DNA of 64,000 nt from JBCBSK01 sp965250105 (lineage in GTDB: Bacteria; Pseudomonadota; Alphaproteobacteria; Rhizobiales; Tepidamorphaceae). The first letter of the stretch is position 1, and every line of letters begins with the position of its first letter. Under the pieces are notes generated by a model. The model did not search any database and was not told the origin of the DNA. It worked only from the letters and a program-made list of their open reading frames with translations. The position numbers were made by a program, and so were the translations under genes. Below are positions 43,609 to 52,871 of the stretch, piece after piece. The stretch is taken from assembly GCA_965250105.1 (NCBI GenBank), contig OZ252290.1, forward strand, positions 2,108,001-2,172,000, written 5' to 3'.

Positions 43609-44387
43609 CCGAACTCCGCATCGTCCGGCGGCTCCTGCCGAAATGGGGCACGACCTATGGGCCGCCCGGCGACGGTCCATTCCCGGCCGTCCTCATCCTG
43701 CACGGGTCGGAAGGCGGCTGGTCGGGCTGGAGCCACCGCAACGCGGTGCTTCTCGCCGCGCATGGCTTTCTCGCCTTTCCTTTCGCCTATTCCCATGACG
43801 GCAATGTCTGGAATGCTGGCCGGATACAGGATGTGCCACTCGACCGCACCGCCGAGGCGATGGCCGATCTGCGCGATTTCGCCTTTTCCGGGGAGCGGCT
43901 CGGCCTGTTCGGCATATCGCGCGGCGGCGAGCATGCGCTGCTCCTGACCGCATTGATGGCGCGCGACGGGGTCACGCCGCTGCCCGATGCCGTGGTCGTG
44001 CACAGCCCGGCCGATGTCGTCTGCGGCGCCTTCAATGGCAAGAGCTGGCGCGATGCGGGCGATCCGGGCTGGCAGCCCTGGGACCCGGCGCAGCGCGCCT
44101 GGACCTGGCGTGGCGAGTCCGACGACATCCCGCCGACGACCCCGATCGAGATCGAGCGCTATGACGGCCCGCTCTTCATCAGCCACGGCACGGCCGACCG
44201 GACCTGGAGCGTCGAGATGAGCCGGAGGCTCGAAGCCCGTCTCAAGGCTGCCGCGCGGACGCCGGAGATGCACTATATCGACGGTCAGGGCCACCTCGCC
44301 GACAGCGCCGCGGAAAACGAGAACATGACCCGGATCGTCGGTTTCCTCGACCGGCATCTGCGCGACGCGGAGCCGCCGCGCGCCTGA
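43605..44387 (+). CDS. alpha/beta hydrolase, BAAT/dienelactone-hydrolase-like
   Basis: 260 residues. HGSEGGWSGWSHRNAVLLAAHGF provides the oxyanion region, the nucleophile elbow is GISRGGEHAL (Ser near 107), the acid is in SHGTADRTWSVEMS, and the His is in IDGQGHLADS. The G-x-S-R-G-G elbow recalls the acyl-CoA thioesterase/acyltransferase C-terminal family. The substrate is unknown. It overlaps ispG by four bases, so it is cotranscribed, but no functional link to isoprenoid synthesis is known. Confidence 0.8.
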   Translation: MTELRIVRRLLPKWGTTYGPPGDGPFPAVLILHGSEGGWSGWSHRNAVLLAAHGFLAFPFAYSHDGNVWNAGRIQDVPLDRTAEAMADLRDFAFSGERLGLFGISRGGEHALLLTALMARDGVTPLPDAVVVHSPADVVCGAFNGKSWRDAGDPGWQPWDPAQRAWTWRGESDDIPPTTPIEIERYDGPLFISHGTADRTWSVEMSRRLEARLKAAARTPEMHYIDGQGHLADSAAENENMTRIVGFLDRHLRDAEPPRA

Positions 44388-44530
44388 ACCCTCTTTCATT
44401 CGCGTCGCGGAAGGCCCATCTTCCGGGCGTGACGCGGCGCGCGAGGTCACCGCGCTTCCCCTCGCGGGTCGGTTTCGCGCGGAGCGCGATGCGCAAAGCA
44501 GGGCGTCACGTAGAAGGTGGTGCATCCGTC

Positions 44531-45646
44531 ATGTCATGGTCCATTCCGATCGTGCGGGTTTTCGGTTCCGAAATCCGCATTCATCTGACCTTCCTGATCC
44601 TGCTCGCCTGGATCGGCATCGCCTTCTATCAGATGGGCGGCATGACGGCCGCGCTCGACGGCGTTCTGTTCGTGTCGGCGGTCTTCGCCTGCGTGGTGCT
44701 GCACGAACTCGGCCACGCGATCGCCGCGCGGCGCTATGGCATCAAGACGCCCGACATCACGCTGTTGCCGATCGGCGGGCTGGCGCGGCTCGAACGGATT
44801 CCCGAAAATCCGCGCCAGGAAATCGTCATCGCGCTCGCCGGACCTTTGGTGAACGTCGTCATCGCCGCCGTCCTGCTGGTTTTTCTCGGCGGCCAGCTCG
44901 ATCCGGAAGCCCTGAGCCGGAACGATCTGTCGCTGAACGGCTTCCTGCAGCGGCTCGCCGCGGTCAACATCATCCTGGTCCTGTTCAACATGATCCCGGC
45001 CTTCCCGATGGATGGCGGCCGGGTCCTGCGCGCGCTTCTGGCGCTGTCGATGCCGCGCGCCAAGGCGACCCGCATCGCCGCCAGCATCGGCCAGGGGTTG
45101 GCCTTTCTGTTCGGCTTTCTCGGGCTTATCTGGGCCAATCCGATCCTCGTCTTCGTGGCGATCTTCGTCTATCTCGCGGCGTCCGCCGAAGCCGGCGCGA
45201 CCGATCTGATGGACGCGGCCAAGCGCATCATTGTGGACCGCGCCATGGTGTCGCAGTTCGAGGCGCTCGGGCCAACCGCCACCGTCGACGAGGCGGCGGA
45301 TGCGCTGTTGCGCACCACCCAGCGCGAGTTTCCGATCATCGACGGCGGCGACAAGCTGCGCGGCATGCTGACCCGCGAGCGCATGATCGCGGCGCTGCGC
45401 GACAGCGGACCCAAGACGCCGGTCCTGGAGGCCATGGAAGGCGACATCCCCGCCGTGCGCTCCGGCACTAGGCTCGACCGCGCGCTGCGCGACATGCAGA
45501 CCCGGAAGACCGGTTTCGTGGCGATCGTCGATACAGAAGGCCGGTTCAAGGGCTATATCAGCCAGGAGAATCTCTCCGAGCTGATGATGCTGGAAGCCGC
45601 CGACTGGCATGGCTGGCCGGTGGAGCCGGCGCGCCGGCAGGCTTAG
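44531..45646 (+). CDS. site-2 protease family (M50) membrane metalloprotease with CBS domains
   Basis: 371 residues from ATG 44531. HELGH (zinc ligands and catalytic Glu) is in the second membrane segment, and FNMIPAFPMDGGRVLRALL supplies the Asp ligand. Six hydrophobic segments are followed by a pair of CBS domains (about 235-360), which sense adenine nucleotides in other proteins. This is the SpoIVFB-like group III of intramembrane proteases. It may release membrane-bound regulators; the substrate is unknown. No RseA-like protein is nearby. Confidence 0.9.
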   Translation: MSWSIPIVRVFGSEIRIHLTFLILLAWIGIAFYQMGGMTAALDGVLFVSAVFACVVLHELGHAIAARRYGIKTPDITLLPIGGLARLERIPENPRQEIVIALAGPLVNVVIAAVLLVFLGGQLDPEALSRNDLSLNGFLQRLAAVNIILVLFNMIPAFPMDGGRVLRALLALSMPRAKATRIAASIGQGLAFLFGFLGLIWANPILVFVAIFVYLAASAEAGATDLMDAAKRIIVDRAMVSQFEALGPTATVDEAADALLRTTQREFPIIDGGDKLRGMLTRERMIAALRDSGPKTPVLEAMEGDIPAVRSGTRLDRALRDMQTRKTGFVAIVDTEGRFKGYISQENLSELMMLEAADWHGWPVEPARRQA

Positions 45647-45780
45647 AACGATTTGAACAGGAAACGCGTCTGACCGCTGCCGCCCGTTGCCGCGAGCGCC
45701 GGTCGGGGCTATATCGCAGTGCAGCATGTCGGCGCGGCCAGGGTGATCCGCGCCGCCCGTTCCGAATTTCAGGACAGATC

Positions 45781-47607
45781 ATGACGCTTCGCAACATCGC
45801 GATCATCGCGCATGTCGACCATGGCAAGACCACGCTCGTCGACCGGCTTCTGCAGCAGTCCGGCACCTTCCGCGACAATCAGAAGCTGACCGAGCGGGCG
45901 ATGGATTCGAACGATCTCGAACGCGAGCGCGGGATCACCATCCTCGCCAAGGTGACGTCGGTCCTGTGGAAGGACGCGCGTATCAACATCGTCGATACAC
46001 CCGGCCATGCCGATTTCGGCGGCGAGGTGGAGCGCATCCTCAACATGGTCGATGGGGCGATCGTGCTGGTCGACGCCGCCGAAGGCCCGATGCCGCAGAC
46101 CAAGTTCGTCGTCGGCAAGGCCCTCAAGGTTGGCCTGCGGCCGATCGTGGCGGTCAACAAGATCGACAAGCCGGAAGAGCGCCATTCGGAAGTGATCAAC
46201 GAGGTCTTCGACCTGTTCGCCGCGCTCGATGCCGATGACGAGCAGCTCGATTTCCCGATCCTCTACGGCTCGGCCAAGGAAGGCTGGATGGCGGCCGATC
46301 CGTCCGGCCCCAAGGACGACATGGCGGCCCTGTTCGATCTCGTCCTAGACCATGTGCCCGAGCCGGCCACCGAGGAGGGTGGCTTTCGCATGCTGGCCAC
46401 CACGATCGAGGCCAATCCGTTCCTCGGCCGCATCCTGACCGGCCGCATCACGTCTGGCGGCATCAAGCCGAACCAGACCGTCAAGGCGCTGTCGCGCGAC
46501 GGCACGGTGATCGAGAACGCCCGCGCCTCCAAGGTCCTGGCCTTTCGCGGGCTCGACCGGGTGCCCGTCGACGAAGCGCATGCGGGCGACATCGTCGCGC
46601 TCGCCGGCCTGACCAAGGCGACCGTCGCCGACACGCTGCTCGATCCGCAGCGCGATGACGCGCTCGAGGCCCAGCCGATCGATCCGCCGACCCTGTCGAT
46701 GACCTTCCGGGTCAACGATTCCCCGCTCGCCGGCACCGAGGGCTCGAAGGTGCAGAGCCGGGTGATCCGCGAAAGGCTGATGCGCGAGGCCGAGGGCAAT
46801 GTGGCGCTCAACGTGACCGACACGCCGGATTCGGATGCCTTCGAGGTCTCGGGCCGGGGCGAATTGCAGCTCGCCATCCTGATCGAGACCATGCGCCGCG
46901 AGGGCTTCGAGCTTGGCGTCAGCCGGCCGCGCGTGCTGCTGCGCCGCGACGATCTCGGCCAGCTTCTCGAGCCGATCGAGGAGGTCATCGTCGATCTCGA
47001 CGAGGAGTATGCCGGCGCGGTGGTGCAGAAATTGTCCGAGCGCAAGGCCGACATGGTCGAGATGAAGCCGTCGGGCGGCGGCCGCCAGCGCCTCGTCTTC
47101 CACGCGCCGACGCGCGGGCTGATCGGCTATCATTCGGAACTGATGACCGATACACGCGGCACCGCCGTGATGAACCGATTGTTCCACGGCTATGCCCCGC
47201 ACAAGGGCGCCATTCAGGGTCGCCGCAACGGCGTCTTGATGGCCAACGAGACCGGTGACGCGGTGGCCTACGCGTTGTGGAACCTGGAAGACCGCGGCCC
47301 GATGATGATCGACCCCGGCACCAAGGTCTACCCCGGCATGATCGTTGGTCAGCACAATCGCGAGAACGATCTCGAAGTGAACGTGCTGAAGGGCAAGAAG
47401 CTGACCAATATCCGCACGACGTCCAAGGACGAGGCGGTGCGGCTGACCCCGCCGATCCGCATGACGCTGGAAAAGGCGCTGGCCTGGATCGCCGACGACG
47501 AGCTGGTCGAGGTAACGCCGGGCTCGATCCGGCTCAGAAAGGCCATTCTCGACCCGCATGAGCGCAAGAAGGCCGAGCGCAAGCGCGACGCCGAAGCGGC
47601 GGCCTGA
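45781..47607 (+). CDS. typA: translational GTPase TypA/BipA
   Basis: 608 residues. GTPase motifs are G1 HVDHGKTT, G2 region RGITILAK, G3 DTPGHADF and G4 NKID. EF-G-like domains follow, ending with the TypA-specific C-terminus (GLIGYHSELMTDTRGTAVMNRLFHGYAPHKG, then NIRTTSKDEAVRLTPP). It binds the ribosome and assists large-subunit assembly under cold or stress conditions. The gene is monocistronic in appearance. Confidence 0.96.
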   Translation: MTLRNIAIIAHVDHGKTTLVDRLLQQSGTFRDNQKLTERAMDSNDLERERGITILAKVTSVLWKDARINIVDTPGHADFGGEVERILNMVDGAIVLVDAAEGPMPQTKFVVGKALKVGLRPIVAVNKIDKPEERHSEVINEVFDLFAALDADDEQLDFPILYGSAKEGWMAADPSGPKDDMAALFDLVLDHVPEPATEEGGFRMLATTIEANPFLGRILTGRITSGGIKPNQTVKALSRDGTVIENARASKVLAFRGLDRVPVDEAHAGDIVALAGLTKATVADTLLDPQRDDALEAQPIDPPTLSMTFRVNDSPLAGTEGSKVQSRVIRERLMREAEGNVALNVTDTPDSDAFEVSGRGELQLAILIETMRREGFELGVSRPRVLLRRDDLGQLLEPIEEVIVDLDEEYAGAVVQKLSERKADMVEMKPSGGGRQRLVFHAPTRGLIGYHSELMTDTRGTAVMNRLFHGYAPHKGAIQGRRNGVLMANETGDAVAYALWNLEDRGPMMIDPGTKVYPGMIVGQHNRENDLEVNVLKGKKLTNIRTTSKDEAVRLTPPIRMTLEKALAWIADDELVEVTPGSIRLRKAILDPHERKKAERKRDAEAAA

Positions 47608-47717
47608 CCGGGCCGTGTCCACCGCGCCCATGGCGCGGAGAAGCTGCGGCGGGGAAAGTCAAGCTGGGGCGAAATCTATCCTTTGCCTGACCGCCGGGCT
47701 GGGCTAGCCTTTCGGTC

Positions 47718-48239
47718 ATGACGCTTGAGATCGTGGACATCCGAAATGCCCGGGCGGGCGACGCGCATGGACTGACCCAGGTTCATGACGAGGCATGGCT
47801 CACGGCCTATAGCGGTCTCATTCCCGGCGTCGAACTGACCCGCATGGTGCAGCGGCGCGGACCCGTCTACTGGAAGAAGCTCGCCGAGCGCAGCCGCAGC
47901 GGCCTTCTGGTGCTGGCCTTCGACGGCGCGGTCGCCGGCTATGCCAGTTTCGGACCGAACCGGTCGCGGCGCGTGCCGGTGGCGGGCGAGCTCTACGAAC
48001 TCTATCTCAAGCCCGACTATCAGGGCATCGGGCTCGGCTCCAAGCTGTTCCGCGCCGCGCGTCAGGCACTCACCGGTGCGGGCCTGCGCGGCATTTGCGC
48101 CTGGGCGCTCGACGGCAACGACATCGCCACCGATTTCTACAAGGCCAAGGGCGGGACGGCGCATGCCCATGGCTTCGAGCGTTTCGGCACGACCCGCCTC
48201 GCCAAGACGGCCTGGGTCTGGCCGGTGCGGAAGGGCTGA
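47718..48239 (+). CDS. GNAT-family N-acetyltransferase
   Basis: 173 residues. The acetyl-CoA-binding motif appears as LYLKPDYQGIGLGSKLFRAARQAL (near 90-113), with preceding strand VAGYASFGPNR and the following GLRGICAWALDGNDIATDFYKAKGG. This is motif A and B of the GNAT fold. The target is unknown. It stands alone between typA and a convergent small membrane protein gene. Confidence 0.88.
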   Translation: MTLEIVDIRNARAGDAHGLTQVHDEAWLTAYSGLIPGVELTRMVQRRGPVYWKKLAERSRSGLLVLAFDGAVAGYASFGPNRSRRVPVAGELYELYLKPDYQGIGLGSKLFRAARQALTGAGLRGICAWALDGNDIATDFYKAKGGTAHAHGFERFGTTRLAKTAWVWPVRKG

Positions 48240-48281
48240 GGCCGACGCGCCGCGCGGCGAACTACTGCCCCCTTTTTGGAC

Positions 48282-48458
48282 CTAGAGTCCCTTGAACAGC
48301 GTGCCGGCGAACAGCAGGACATAGGCCGCCAGCGCGAACCAGACCGCATTGCCGGCGACGACGGGCAGGCTCGCCACGCCGAGCACCTGGACCAGCGCCA
48401 GGGCAGCGAGGATGAGGGAGATCAGAAAGACCGGAAAAGTCGGGGCGGACAGGCGCAT
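48282..48458 (-). CDS. small two-helix membrane protein
   Basis: 58 residues from ATG 48458, starting MRLSAPTFPVFLISLILAAL. Two hydrophobic helices (about 8-28 and 33-55) nearly fill the protein, with short polar ends. Small proteins of this type are common in Rhizobiales genomes and have no assigned function. A longer N-terminal reading adds a low-complexity segment and is less likely. Confidence 0.65.
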   Translation of the reverse strand: MRLSAPTFPVFLISLILAALALVQVLGVASLPVVAGNAVWFALAAYVLLFAGTLFKGL

Positions 48459-48591
48459 CGGAAGCCTCGTTTCAATGGTTGGTGATGATGGGGTGCGGGT
48501 GGCATTCAAATGGGATTGAAGGGTGCCGCGATAGCGGCGCCGGATCGGACCACACGCATGCGACAGGGGCGTTACGGTGGCGTGATTCAGC

Positions 48592-49566
48592 CTAAGGCGT
48601 CAGCAGCACCTTGCCGCGTGCTTCGCGCCGCGCCAGGATGCCGAGCGCCTCGGCCGTCCGGTCGAGCGGGAAGCGCGCATGGATCTTCGGTTCAAGCTTG
48701 CCCGAGGCCACCCAGTCGAGCAGTTGCCGCGTGTTCGCGACATGGGCGTCGGGCTCTTCCTCGATGAAGCGGCCCCAGAACACGCCGAGAATGTCGCAGC
48801 CCTTCAGAAGCGTCAGATTGAGCGGCAGTTTGGGAATGTCGCCGGCGGCGAAGCCGATGACGAGGAGCCGGCCTTTCCAGGCCAGCGCCCGAACGGCCGC
48901 CTCGGTGAACGCATCGCCGACCGGATCATAGACGACATCGACGCCGGCCCCGCCGCTACGCGCTTTCAGCGCGTCCTTCAGATCCTCCTCGGCATAGTTG
49001 ATCGTCTCGTCGGCGCCCTTGGCGCGGGCCAGAGCGAGCTTTTCCTCCGACGACGCGCAGGCGATGACGCGCGCGCCCATCAGCTTGCCAAGTTCGACGG
49101 CGGCGAGCCCCACCCCGCCCGACGCGCCGAGGACCGCGAGCGTTTCCCCCGGCTTGAGCCGTGCCCGGTCCTTGAGCGCGTGATAGGTCGTGCCATAGGC
49201 GACGAGAAGCCCGGCGGCGGCCTCCGCCGCGACACCGTCGGGCACCTTGACGAGATGCCGGGCGTCGACGGCGACCTTTTCGCGCGCCGCGCCATAGCCC
49301 GGAAAGGCGATCACCCGGTCGCCAGGCGCGACGGATGTGACGTCGGCCGAGACGCTTTCCACCGTGCCGGCGAACTCAGCCGCCGGAGAGAAGGGAAAGG
49401 CGGGCCGGACCTGGTATCTGCCTTGGATGATCAGCGTGTCGAGGAAGTTTAGCGCCGCCGCCTCGACCCGCACCACCGCCTGGCCGGGGCCGGCCACGGG
49501 ATCATCGATCTCGACCACGGACAGGGTTTCGGGCGGGCCATAGGCCTCGCAGAGAACGGCTTTCAT
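48592..49566 (-). CDS. NADPH:quinone oxidoreductase family (zinc-independent MDR)
   Basis: 324 residues. The medium-chain dehydrogenase/reductase fold is shown by VRVEAAALNFLDTLIIQGRYQVRPAFPFSPAAEFAG and cofactor motif LGASGGVGLAAVELGKLMGA. The structural and catalytic zinc cysteines are absent, which places it with quinone oxidoreductases or enoyl reductases. It probably reduces quinones or enones with NADPH. It follows ftsY by 41 bases on the minus strand. Confidence 0.9.
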   Translation of the reverse strand: MKAVLCEAYGPPETLSVVEIDDPVAGPGQAVVRVEAAALNFLDTLIIQGRYQVRPAFPFSPAAEFAGTVESVSADVTSVAPGDRVIAFPGYGAAREKVAVDARHLVKVPDGVAAEAAAGLLVAYGTTYHALKDRARLKPGETLAVLGASGGVGLAAVELGKLMGARVIACASSEEKLALARAKGADETINYAEEDLKDALKARSGGAGVDVVYDPVGDAFTEAAVRALAWKGRLLVIGFAAGDIPKLPLNLTLLKGCDILGVFWGRFIEEEPDAHVANTRQLLDWVASGKLEPKIHARFPLDRTAEALGILARREARGKVLLTP

Positions 49567-49607
49567 GCCTTGTGCTTCCTCGTCTTTATTGGGGGGGTGT
49601 TTGGGGG

Positions 49608-50861
49608 CTAGTCGGCGAGCCCGGCGATCGCGCGGGCGAAGGCCTCGGCCTCGAAGGGTTGCAGATCGTCGATTCCCTCGCCAACGCCGATGGCGTGAAC
49701 GGGCAATTGATGCTTGGCGGCGATGGCCACCAGAATGCCGCCGCGCGCGGTGCCGTCGAGCTTGGTCATCACGAGGCCGGTCACCCCGGCGATCTGGCGG
49801 AACACCTCGACCTGGTTGAGCGCGTTCTGCCCCACCGTGGCATCGAGCACGAGCACGACGTCATGCGGCGCATCGGGCAGCTTCTTCTGGATGACGCGAA
49901 CGACCTTTTCCAGTTCGGCCATCAGATCCGCCTTGTTCTGGAGCCGGCCGGCGGTGTCGATCATCAGAACATCGGTGCCCTCGGCCAGCGCGCGATCGAT
50001 GGCCTCGAAGGCGAGGCTCGCGGCATCCGCGCCCTGCTCGCGGGCGATGACCGGCGCGTCGATCCGGCCGCCCCAGATCTTGAGCTGCTCGATGGCGGCG
50101 GCGCGGAAGGTATCGCCGGCGGCCAGCATGACGGACTTGCCGCCTGCCTTGAAACGGGCGGCGAGCTTGCCGATCGTCGTCGTCTTGCCCGACCCGTTGA
50201 CACCGACGACGAGCACCACATGGGGCTTGTGGCCGCGATCGACATCGAGCGCCACCGCGACCGGCGCCAGGACGCGGGCGACCTCTTCCGCCATCACCGC
50301 GCGGATCTCGTCGGGCGCGATCTCCTTGTCGTAGCGGTCTTTTGCCAGGCTCTCGGTGATCGCCATCGCGGTGTCGACGCCGAGATCGGCCTGGATCAGG
50401 ATATCCTCGAGATCCTCCAGCGCCTCGGCATCGAGCTTGCGCTTGGTGAACAGGCCGGTGATCGAACCGGTCAGCTGCGAGGTGGTGCGCGACAACCCGC
50501 CGGTCAGCCGACCGAACCAGCCGGTCTTCCTGATCGTCTCGCCGGGATCCTCGGATGCGGGAGAAGGTGTGTCGTCCGGCATGTTGTCCGGGACCGGCGT
50601 GGCAATCGTCGTGTCGACGGCTATTTCAACGACTGCTTCGACGGTCGTGTCATCGGCTGTTTCCGTCGCCGCGTCCATGGTCGCGTCTTCGGCGTCCGGC
50701 CGGTCGTCCGTCGGAGGCGGGTCCGCGACGTCCTCGAGGGTAAGCGGCATATCGGTCAGGGCCTCGCCTGAAGGGTCGGCGGGGGCGTCGGCCTCCGGCC
50801 GGGCGTCGCCGCCGAACAGGCGGCCGAAGAACCCGCGCTTTTTGGGGGGCTCCGCGCTCAC
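49608..50861 (-). CDS. ftsY: signal recognition particle receptor FtsY
   Basis: 417 residues. A basic N-terminus (KKRGFFGRLFGG) and long acidic A-domain (about 20-115) precede the NG GTPase. The GTPase carries GVNGSGKTTTIGKLAARF (G1), DTAGRLQNKADLM (G3), TKLDGTARGG (G4) and the closing GEGIDDLQPF. It docks the Ffh-ribosome complex at the inner membrane. Its start overlaps the mtaB stop by four bases. The partner ffh lies 4.7 kb away on the opposite strand. Confidence 0.96.
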   Translation of the reverse strand: MSAEPPKKRGFFGRLFGGDARPEADAPADPSGEALTDMPLTLEDVADPPPTDDRPDAEDATMDAATETADDTTVEAVVEIAVDTTIATPVPDNMPDDTPSPASEDPGETIRKTGWFGRLTGGLSRTTSQLTGSITGLFTKRKLDAEALEDLEDILIQADLGVDTAMAITESLAKDRYDKEIAPDEIRAVMAEEVARVLAPVAVALDVDRGHKPHVVLVVGVNGSGKTTTIGKLAARFKAGGKSVMLAAGDTFRAAAIEQLKIWGGRIDAPVIAREQGADAASLAFEAIDRALAEGTDVLMIDTAGRLQNKADLMAELEKVVRVIQKKLPDAPHDVVLVLDATVGQNALNQVEVFRQIAGVTGLVMTKLDGTARGGILVAIAAKHQLPVHAIGVGEGIDDLQPFEAEAFARAIAGLAD

Positions 50862-52171
50862 GCCGCCACCGCGTCGAGCCGCGTGCCGTCATGGCCGGTA
50901 ATGCGCGCGCGGACGATCCCCTCGGCGGGCATGCCGTCGCGCGCCGCCTCGTGCAGGACGACCGGGGTGAACCCTTCGCTGCGGCCGAGGCCGGGCTTTT
51001 CGAGCAGCACGCTGCGGAGATGGCCGGTCTCCGCGTCGAGATGGCGGGTCAACGCCGCGCGGCCCGTGGCGCGCAGGCGTTCGGCGCGCGCCTTGATCGT
51101 CGGCCGGTCGAGCTGTGGCATGCGGGCCGCCGGCGTGCCCGGTCGCGGCGAGAACGGGAACACATGCAGATGGGTCAGGCCGCAGGCCTCGACGATATCG
51201 AGCGAATTGGCGAACATCTCCTCGGTTTCGGTCGGGAAGCCCGCGATGATGTCGGCGCCGAACACCATGTCCGGCCGCAGGTCGCGCGCTTCGGCGCAGA
51301 AGCGGATAGCGTCGTCGCGCAGATGGCGCCGCTTCATGCGCTTCAGGATCATGTCGTCGCCGGCCTGCAAGGACAGATGCAGATGCGGCATCAACCGGTC
51401 TTCCTCGGCGATCGCCCGCATCAGATCCGGATCCGCCTCGATGGAATCGATCGAGGACAGCCTGAGCCGTGGCAGGTCCGGCACGTCCTTCAGGATCCGC
51501 CGGACCAGCGTGCCGAGCCGGGGATGGCCGGGAAGGTCCGCGCCATAGCTCGTGATGTCGACGCCGGTCAGCACGACTTCGAGATAGCCGTTCTCGACGA
51601 GCCGGCGGACCTGGGCGATGACCTCGCCCATGCCGACCGAGCGCGAATTGCCGCGCCCATAGGGAATGATGCAGAAGGTGCAGCGGTGATCGCAGCCGGT
51701 CTGTACCTGGACGAAGGCGCGCGCGCGGCCTTCGAGCCCCTCGACCATGTGGAGCGCTGTTTCACGCACGCTCATGATGTCGTTGACGCGGACCTTTTCG
51801 AGGCCTGCCAGGCCGAGCCCGCCGGGCGCCCTATCCGGCTGCCGGTAGCTGTCGGCCGCGAGCTTTTCCTCATTGCCGAGCACCAGATCGACCTCGTCCA
51901 TGCGGGCGAAGGTGTCCGGCTCGATCTGCGCGGCGCAGCCGGTCACGACGAGGCGTGCTGCGGGGTTGTCGCGGCGCAGCCGGCGGATCGTCTGGCGCGC
52001 CTGGCGCACCGCTTCGCCGGTCACCGCGCAGGTGTTGACCACGACCATGTCGTCCGCGCCGGCGGCCGCCTGGCGGATCACCTCTGACTCATACGCGTTC
52101 AGCCGGCAGCCGAAGGTCACCACCTTCGGGCCGGCCGTTTCCGCCTGCTTGTTGTCGGCGCGTTGGCTCAT
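50858..52171 (-). CDS. mtaB: tRNA (N6-threonylcarbamoyladenosine(37)-C2)-methylthiotransferase MtaB
   Basis: 437 residues. The N-terminal UPF0004 domain has three cluster cysteines in VTFGCRLNAYES, VVNTCAVT and VTGCAAQ. The radical-SAM motif is CDHRCTFCIIPYGRG, and a TRAM domain closes the protein. It converts t6A to ms2t6A at position 37 of ANN-reading tRNAs. It is coupled to ftsY. dapF, its usual upstream neighbour in Rhizobiales, is separated by a plus-strand gene (52221-52838). Confidence 0.95.
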   Translation of the reverse strand: MSQRADNKQAETAGPKVVTFGCRLNAYESEVIRQAAAGADDMVVVNTCAVTGEAVRQARQTIRRLRRDNPAARLVVTGCAAQIEPDTFARMDEVDLVLGNEEKLAADSYRQPDRAPGGLGLAGLEKVRVNDIMSVRETALHMVEGLEGRARAFVQVQTGCDHRCTFCIIPYGRGNSRSVGMGEVIAQVRRLVENGYLEVVLTGVDITSYGADLPGHPRLGTLVRRILKDVPDLPRLRLSSIDSIEADPDLMRAIAEEDRLMPHLHLSLQAGDDMILKRMKRRHLRDDAIRFCAEARDLRPDMVFGADIIAGFPTETEEMFANSLDIVEACGLTHLHVFPFSPRPGTPAARMPQLDRPTIKARAERLRATGRAALTRHLDAETGHLRSVLLEKPGLGRSEGFTPVVLHEAARDGMPAEGIVRARITGHDGTRLDAVAA

Positions 52172-52220
52172 GATCGTCTGTCTACACCATCTCGGGCGAA
52201 TTTCGAGCTATGATCGTCGC

Positions 52221-52838
52221 ATGCCAGCGTCCGGTCGCCTCAGCCCCGTTGCCCTCGCCGTCGCCTGTCTCGCGCTGGCGGGCGCCCCGCTCGCCGCGCA
52301 GGAGCACACGCAGGCGGTTTTCCCGGCCGGCGTCTACCGTGTTTCGAGCCCGCCGGGCACGGCGATCATCCATTCGGTCAGCGGGCTCGGCACCGCAGAG
52401 GCGCCGCTCGTCGTCACCCAGCATCTCACGGGCATCGCGCCGACGACCCTGATCGTCCGCTTCGACGATCCGCGCTTCGCGCGCCCGGCGACCGCCTATG
52501 AGGGCAATTTCCTCAACATCGCCATGACGCTCGTCACCGTCAACCGCTCCGGCCGCGCCTGGGTCGGCTTCGATTTCGAGTTGCAGCAACTGCCCGCCGT
52601 GCCGAGCGTCTACGAGGACGGGCTATCCTTCGATCAGATGCGCGTCATGCGAAGCCGACCGATCGGCTCGGACCGGTTCGCCGAGGCGGTGCGCGATCTC
52701 GAACCCTATGACCAGGTGCGGTTTCTCGATGGCGGCGTCGATCCGGGCGGGTCGGTGCGCTTCGATCTCAACATCATCGACGTCACGCCGAACGGCGTCT
52801 TCTACCTCAAGCAGAGCCCGCGCCTGCCGGCCTCGTGA
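52221..52838 (+). CDS. hypothetical exported protein
   Basis: 205 residues from ATG 52221. The signal peptide (LSPVALAVACLALAGAPLAAQE) is clear. The rest is beta-rich with no motif I recognise; GVYRVSSPPGTAIIHSVSGLGTAEAPLVVTQHL and FDFELQQLPAVPSVYEDGLSFDQM hint at a beta-sandwich. It sits in the opposite direction between dapF and mtaB, genes that are normally consecutive, so it may have been inserted there. A secreted or periplasmic role is all that can be inferred. Confidence 0.7.
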   Translation: MPASGRLSPVALAVACLALAGAPLAAQEHTQAVFPAGVYRVSSPPGTAIIHSVSGLGTAEAPLVVTQHLTGIAPTTLIVRFDDPRFARPATAYEGNFLNIAMTLVTVNRSGRAWVGFDFELQQLPAVPSVYEDGLSFDQMRVMRSRPIGSDRFAEAVRDLEPYDQVRFLDGGVDPGGSVRFDLNIIDVTPNGVFYLKQSPRLPAS

Positions 52839-52871
52839 AACCATCGGGGTGTCGGACCCGCGCGGAACCGT

